Shown: one piece after another, positions 59,935 to 64,000 of the stretch
How the letters are laid out: every line of letters begins with the position of its first letter
Numbering within the stretch: position 1 is the stretch's first letter
Assembly: GCF_000014045.1 (NCBI RefSeq)
Contig: NC_008209.1
Span: 2,255,001 to 2,319,000 of the forward strand
Length of the DNA: 64,000 nt
Origin: Roseobacter denitrificans OCh 114
GTDB taxonomy: Bacteria; Pseudomonadota; Alphaproteobacteria; Rhodobacterales; Rhodobacteraceae
Reading direction: 5' to 3'
Notes under the pieces: model-generated
Told to the model about the DNA's origin: nothing
Databases searched by the model: none
The model's input: the letters and a program-made list of their open reading frames with translations, nothing else
Position numbers and translations under genes: made by a program

Positions 59935-60966
59935 ATGAATGACCTTTCCCGCCGAAGACTCTTGCAAAGCGCCGCCGCGTTCGGCGCAGCCTCAGCCTTG
60001 CCGTTCTCGGCTGCGCGTGCTGCGGACTCTCTGGCAGCCGCCATCTATCCAGGAACCTGGGACGAGGCCTACCGGTCCGTCGTCGCCCCCTTGCTTGCGC
60101 AAAAGCATGGCGTGGATGTGGCTTTTGATCCGCTGTGGGCCGTGGATCAGGTCACCAAGGCACGCGCCGGGCGCGGTATTGCGCCGTTTGACTGTTTTGT
60201 CCTCGACCCCGGACCCACGGCTGCGGCGAGAGAGGCCGATCTTTTCGAGCCGATTGACGCCTCTATGCTGTCCAATGCGGCAAACCTGCCCGATGGGATG
60301 ATCTCGGCGGATGCGGCGACCGTCAATGTGCAGGTTGTTGGCCTGTGCTATAACCCGACCGCCTTCCCCGAGCCGCCAACCCGTTGGGAGCAGATATTCG
60401 AGTCTCCTTATGTCGAACGGCTTGGCCTCACGGGGTTCCAGACCACATTCGGTACGGTGTCCCTGATCGAGATGGCAAAGGTCTTTGGCGGGTCCGACAC
60501 GGATATGGAGCCGATCTTTGCAAAACTGCAGGAAGCGCTTCCCAAGGTTGCAGCCGTCACCGGGCCCGCCGGGTTGCCCGGCCTGTTCCAGCAGGGTCAG
60601 ATCGATCTGATGTATACCAACACCAACAACGTCGCGACGCTCAAGGCGCAGGGTGTGGACATCGAATTCATCGCGCCTGAAACCGGGGCCATCACATTCT
60701 CGACGTCTCTTCACATCACGAAGGGGTCCGAGAACGTCGAAGCCGCGCACAAATACATCGACACGGCGATCTCGGCTGAAGCCCAGTCGCAATTGCAGCT
60801 GTCCCCCTACAACATGATCCCGGTGAACAAGCAGGTCGAACTGGCAGAGACCCTTTACATCAAATCCGTGGATGAGTTGTCGGATATGGTTGTGCACGAT
60901 TGGAGCGTGATCAATCCGCAGCGTGCGGGGTGGATTGAGCGGTTCAACAAAGAGATCACCAAGTAA
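59935..60966 (+). CDS. ABC importer substrate-binding protein, importer 4
   Basis: A 343-residue periplasmic binding protein with a twin-arginine leader (LSRRRLLQSAAAFGAAS, cleavage near ARAADS). AAGGAG 8 nt before the ATG at 59935 decides this start over an earlier one at 59890. The mature part (AIYPGTWDEAYRSVV and later LMYTNTNNVATLKAQG) resembles the PotD/PotF group. Cargo unknown; the operon context suggests a cyclic amide. Confidence 0.87.
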   Translation: MNDLSRRRLLQSAAAFGAASALPFSAARAADSLAAAIYPGTWDEAYRSVVAPLLAQKHGVDVAFDPLWAVDQVTKARAGRGIAPFDCFVLDPGPTAAAREADLFEPIDASMLSNAANLPDGMISADAATVNVQVVGLCYNPTAFPEPPTRWEQIFESPYVERLGLTGFQTTFGTVSLIEMAKVFGGSDTDMEPIFAKLQEALPKVAAVTGPAGLPGLFQQGQIDLMYTNTNNVATLKAQGVDIEFIAPETGAITFSTSLHITKGSENVEAAHKYIDTAISAEAQSQLQLSPYNMIPVNKQVELAETLYIKSVDELSDMVVHDWSVINPQRAGWIERFNKEITK

Positions 60967-60968
60967 TC

Positions 60969-61820
60969 ATGGCTGGTGCCGCAACATATGAACCCGGACG
61001 TGTGGACTGGCGGCTCGCAGCGCCGCTCGGTCTGACGTATCTGGCGTTTTTTGCGGCACCGCTCCTTATCCTGCTGGCGATGTCGTTTGCGGCGGATGAT
61101 CGTTTTGCGTCCTTCTCTGCGGACAGTTGGGTCAAGTTCTGGGGCGACCCGTTCTATCGCGGCGTTGTCTATGACACGGTGTGGCTTGGTCTGATCGCCG
61201 TGGTGGCGACGTCGATCCTGTCCTATCCGATTGCGCTTCTGTTCATTTCGTGCGGGCCGCGCCTGCGGAAACTTCTGATCTTCATCATCCTGCTTCCGCT
61301 GCTGACATCGGTGGTGATCCGCACGTTCGCTTGGATCGTGATCCTCGCGCGCGAGGGCGTGGTCAATCAGACCCTGATCAGCCTCGGGCTGACTTCTGCG
61401 CCGCTGAACCTTTTGCAAACAGAACTGGGCCTCGTGATTGCGCTGACGCAGATCGAGATGCCCCTGATGCTGTTACCGCTCGTCACGGTCATGCAGCAAA
61501 TCAACCCCAGCCTGTCGGATGCGTCCCGCGCGCTTGGCGGTTCCAAATGGCGCACATTCTTCCGCATCATCCTGCCGCTTTCGCTGCCCGGATGGATTGC
61601 GGGCGCAACCCTTGTGTTCGCCTCGGCGACAACCGCGTTCATCTCGCAGACGGTGATTGGTGGCGCGCGTCTTGTCTATCTGCCGTCGCTGATCTGGCAG
61701 CAATCGATGGTCGTTTTCGACTGGCCCTTTGCCGCCGTGGCATCGGTTACACTGCTGGTTGCTGTGCTCAGCGGCGTGATGCTGTTTTCCCTGCTTGGTC
61801 GTTTTGCGAGGATAGACTGA
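60969..61820 (+). CDS. ABC importer permease (PotB-like), importer 4
   Basis: A 283-residue permease with six helices; first helix about residues 17-38, EAA-like loop SDASRALGGSKWRTFFRIILPL near residue 180. It starts 2 bp after the binding-protein stop and its stop shares a base with the next ATG. Confidence 0.87.
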   Translation: MAGAATYEPGRVDWRLAAPLGLTYLAFFAAPLLILLAMSFAADDRFASFSADSWVKFWGDPFYRGVVYDTVWLGLIAVVATSILSYPIALLFISCGPRLRKLLIFIILLPLLTSVVIRTFAWIVILAREGVVNQTLISLGLTSAPLNLLQTELGLVIALTQIEMPLMLLPLVTVMQQINPSLSDASRALGGSKWRTFFRIILPLSLPGWIAGATLVFASATTAFISQTVIGGARLVYLPSLIWQQSMVVFDWPFAAVASVTLLVAVLSGVMLFSLLGRFARID

Positions 61821-62641
61821 TGGCGCATCGCAGCACCGTTTCGGACCGGTCCTATTCCATTGTCATGGGCGGCCTTGCAGCACTTGGCATCCTGATCCTT
61901 GTGGGTCCCGTGATCATCGTGCTGCTCACGTCGTTCACATCGTCCCGCGTGTTGACCTTTCCGCCGCCGGGTTTTTCGCTTGAATGGTATGCGGCGCTTT
62001 TTGATCCGGTGAAGTCGGGTCATATCCATTCGGCCTTGGCCAATTCCCTCTATGTCGCCGCGATTGCCACGGCCCTCGCTGTCCTGCTTGCAACGGCTGC
62101 GGCACTGGCCATGGCCCGGTCCAGGGGGGCCTCTGCGCGCGCACTCGAAGCCAGCTTCATGTCACCCCTGATCTTGCCGGGATTGTCCTTTGGCTTGGCG
62201 GCGTTGATGTTTTTCTCGATCCTCGGGTTTCGTCCATCGATCAATCACCTGATTGCGGGGCATCTTGTGGTGATCGCGCCTTTCGTCTTTCGCACGACGC
62301 TCGCGAGCCTGTCACAATTCAACCCGGCACTTCTGGAAAGCTCTGCCAGCCTTGGGGCAGGGCGCTTTTATGCGTTCCGCCGGATTACGCTGCCAATCAT
62401 CACGCCGGGCATTGTTGCGGGCGGATTTCTGGCATTCGTGGCGTCGATGGACAACGTGCCGGTGTCGCTGTTCCTGTCCAATGCCCGCACCAATATGCTG
62501 CCCATTCGCATGTGGGGCATGATGGAAACCACCCTTGATGTGCGCGTGGCCGCGATTTCCGGTGTGATCATCATCGCCGTGCTCGTGTTGATGATTGTGA
62601 TGGATCGATTGACCGGCCTGACGCGCCGGATGAGTATGTGA
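61820..62641 (+). CDS. ABC importer permease (PotC-like), importer 4
   Basis: A 273-residue permease beginning MAHRSTVSDRSYSIVMGGL. Start at 61820 (TGATG junction with the preceding gene); the longer frame upstream is antisense-like noise inside that gene. EAA loop LESSASLGAGRFYAFRRITLP near residue 175 and SMDNVPVSLFLSNARTNMLPI near residue 215 match the PotC group. Confidence 0.87.
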   Translation: MAHRSTVSDRSYSIVMGGLAALGILILVGPVIIVLLTSFTSSRVLTFPPPGFSLEWYAALFDPVKSGHIHSALANSLYVAAIATALAVLLATAAALAMARSRGASARALEASFMSPLILPGLSFGLAALMFFSILGFRPSINHLIAGHLVVIAPFVFRTTLASLSQFNPALLESSASLGAGRFYAFRRITLPIITPGIVAGGFLAFVASMDNVPVSLFLSNARTNMLPIRMWGMMETTLDVRVAAISGVIIIAVLVLMIVMDRLTGLTRRMSM

Positions 62642-62648
62642 GGCCCAG

Positions 62649-63560
62649 ATGACTTACCCCCGAGATTTTGTTGGCTATGGCGCCAACCCGCCGGATCCGA
62701 AATGGCCAAATGGCGCGCGTGTCGCTATCAATTTTGTGATGAACTACGAAGAGGGGTCCGAGCCGTCGATTCAGGATGGTGAGGGCTTTACCGAGGTCGC
62801 ACTGACAGACGCCCACGGCCTTGATCAAGCGGTCAAGGGGCGTGATCTGGCGGGCGAAGGGCTCTTTGCCTATGGCAGCCGCGTGGGGTTCTGGCGGCTG
62901 ATGCGGCTTTTTCAGGAGCGCGGGTTGCCCATGACGGTCTTTGGCTGCGCGCTGGCGATCGAGCGGAACCGGCAAGCGGCGCAAGCCATTCGCGATTCTG
63001 GATTTGACTGTTGCTGCCATGGCTGGCGCTGGGTCAAGCACTTTGAGTTGAGTGAAGACGAAGAGCGAGACCATATCAAACGTGCCATCGCTTCACTGCG
63101 GGAAACCTTGGGCGAGCGGCCCCTTGGATGGTACTGCCGCTATGGTCCCAGCGTAAACACCCGCAAGCTGGTGGTGGAGGAGGGCGGTTTCCTCTACGAT
63201 TCAGACGCTTACGACGATGAATTGCCCTATTGGACCAAAGTCGCTGGCAAACCGCATCTGGTCGTTCCCTATTCGCTGACCAACAATGATGCGAAATTCT
63301 GCGGATCCTTTGCGACGTCCAACGATTACTTCGAGTGGCACAAGGATGCCTTCGACATGCTCTACCGGGAAGGGGCGAGCGCGCCCAAGATGATGTCGGT
63401 CGGGCTGCACATGCGGCTGATCGGGCATCCCGCGCGGGCCGTGGGCTTGGAACGTTTCCTCGATTATGTTGCCGGTCATGACGATGTCTGGATCACGCGG
63501 CGGCTGGATATCGCCCATCATTGGGCCAAAACACATCCCTATTCCGGACCTCTTGGATGA
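62649..63560 (+). CDS. PuuE-like polysaccharide-deacetylase-fold hydrolase (copy 3)
   Basis: A 303-residue PuuE-type protein: RDFVGYGANPPDPKWPNGA start, FVMNYEEGSEPS motif 1, CCHGWRWVKHFELS motif 2 and WYCRYGPSVNTR near residue 160. Of the three paralogs this is nearest to the true allantoinase pattern (NYEEGxE). It follows importer 4 by 7 bp and overlaps the beta-propeller gene, so it is co-expressed with the transporter. Confidence 0.85.
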   Translation: MTYPRDFVGYGANPPDPKWPNGARVAINFVMNYEEGSEPSIQDGEGFTEVALTDAHGLDQAVKGRDLAGEGLFAYGSRVGFWRLMRLFQERGLPMTVFGCALAIERNRQAAQAIRDSGFDCCCHGWRWVKHFELSEDEERDHIKRAIASLRETLGERPLGWYCRYGPSVNTRKLVVEEGGFLYDSDAYDDELPYWTKVAGKPHLVVPYSLTNNDAKFCGSFATSNDYFEWHKDAFDMLYREGASAPKMMSVGLHMRLIGHPARAVGLERFLDYVAGHDDVWITRRLDIAHHWAKTHPYSGPLG

Positions 63561-64000
63561 GCGGCACGCGACACCAGATCGTCGTTGCATTGGGTGACAC
63601 CCGCTACCGCGTGGATCGACCCTTTGGGACGTGGCCGCAAACCGCCGGTAAGGTGTCGGATGTCGTCGTCCTGCGCGATGGCCGTGTCCTTGTGTTGCTG
63701 CGCAGCGACCCTTATGTGGACCCGGATGGTCCGCGTGTCATCGTGCTGTCCTGCGACGGTGACTACCTTGGCGCATGGGGCGATCTTGACATCGCTGATG
63801 CGCATTTGATGACCCCGGCGCCGGATGGGCGTCTTTTCATCGTCGACCGTGACATGCATGAAATCATCGTCTTTTCCGCAGATGGACAGCGGGTCGGGGG
63901 GATTGGCACACGCGGGGCACCCGGTACGCCGTTCAATCACCCCACGGATGTGGCTTTTGCGCCAAGCGGTGACTTTTATGTGTCAGATGGCTATGCTGGC
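63557..64000 (+). CDS. NHL-type beta-propeller protein (partial, cut by window edge)
   Basis: The first 148 codons of a protein open to the window end. The start ATG overlaps the deacetylase stop (ATGA). It contains repeated blades of the NHL type: VVVLRDGRVLVLLR, then PAPDGRLFIVDRDMHEIIVFSADG, then FNHPTDVAFAPSGDFYVSDG. Proteins of this type include peptidyl-alpha-hydroxyglycine lyases and various lactonase-like enzymes. No signal peptide is visible. Its place in the operon suggests an enzyme of the same pathway, possibly a lactonase or lyase. Confidence 0.75.
   Translation, partial: MSGTRHQIVVALGDTRYRVDRPFGTWPQTAGKVSDVVVLRDGRVLVLLRSDPYVDPDGPRVIVLSCDGDYLGAWGDLDIADAHLMTPAPDGRLFIVDRDMHEIIVFSADGQRVGGIGTRGAPGTPFNHPTDVAFAPSGDFYVSDGYAG

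Noticed and set aside
1..64000. CRISPR arrays, tRNA or rRNA genes, insertion sequences, phage or plasmid replication genes
   Set aside because: I looked for repeats with regular spacing, cloverleaf sequences, transposase motifs and rep/par genes and saw none. Short RNAs could be missed by eye.

Overview
The window looks like an alphaproteobacterium of the Roseobacter group (Rhodobacterales). It is GC-rich with tightly packed operons and many ATGA start/stop overlaps. It carries a phn C-P lyase set of the rhizobial/rhodobacteral type, a SELENBP1-like protein and several PotABCD-type ABC importers with twin-arginine-like leaders. I see no rRNA, tRNA, CRISPR array, transposase or prophage. Almost everything is nutrient scavenging: nitrogen heterocycles and amides, methylthioribose and sulfur, and phosphonates, with an arsenate-resistance operon embedded.

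Layout. (1) 1-1305: an MscS channel cut by the window edge and a MarR regulator. (2) 1542-10703, minus strand: a Rieske oxygenase, a yeast-type cytosine deaminase, an HpPgdA-like deacetylase, a PotABCD-like importer, a LysR regulator, a divergent adenine-phosphoribosyltransferase-like protein and a BtpA/SgcQ protein. This is a candidate nucleobase or N-heterocycle pathway. (3) 10879-14278, minus: IclR, SELENBP1/methanethiol-oxidase-like protein, [2Fe-2S] ferredoxin and DUF2182 membrane protein. (4) 14554-21650: a ribose-type ABC importer divergent from mtnK, mtnA and a SorC-type regulator, with a perfect 17-bp palindrome between them. This is a likely methylthioribose uptake and salvage module. 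(5) 21933-37356: phosphonate locus (phnM, a DUF1045 remnant, phnNLKJIHG, divergent phnF, then a hexapeptide acetyltransferase, a fused double PhnE, phnD, phnC). It is interrupted by an arsR-arsC fusion, ars-type GAPDH and arsJ. (6) 38087-46263, minus: hydantoinase/dihydropyrimidinase, racemase-like protein, amidase, a second Pot-type importer and a GntR/FCD regulator. (7) 46743-51573, minus: a third Pot-type importer and a DeoR regulator. (8) 51692-64000, plus: SIS isomerase, PfkB kinase, BtpA, two PuuE-like deacetylases, a Cys-less racemase-like protein, an amidohydrolase, a fourth Pot-type importer, a third PuuE-like deacetylase and a beta-propeller protein.

The strongest lead for an undescribed system is region 8 and its link to region 6. 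Both have racemase-family proteins lacking the two catalytic cysteines of hydantoin racemase. Both have a cyclic-amide or amidohydrolase set and a Pot-type importer. The same perfect palindrome (AAATGGCATGCCATTT core) lies upstream of each importer, with a GntR/FCD regulator next to one copy. I infer a two-locus regulon for uptake and breakdown of related cyclic ureides or amides. The DeoR, SIS, PfkB and BtpA genes suggest that a sugar moiety is also handled. All functions are read from sequence patterns and remembered family features; no database search was run.
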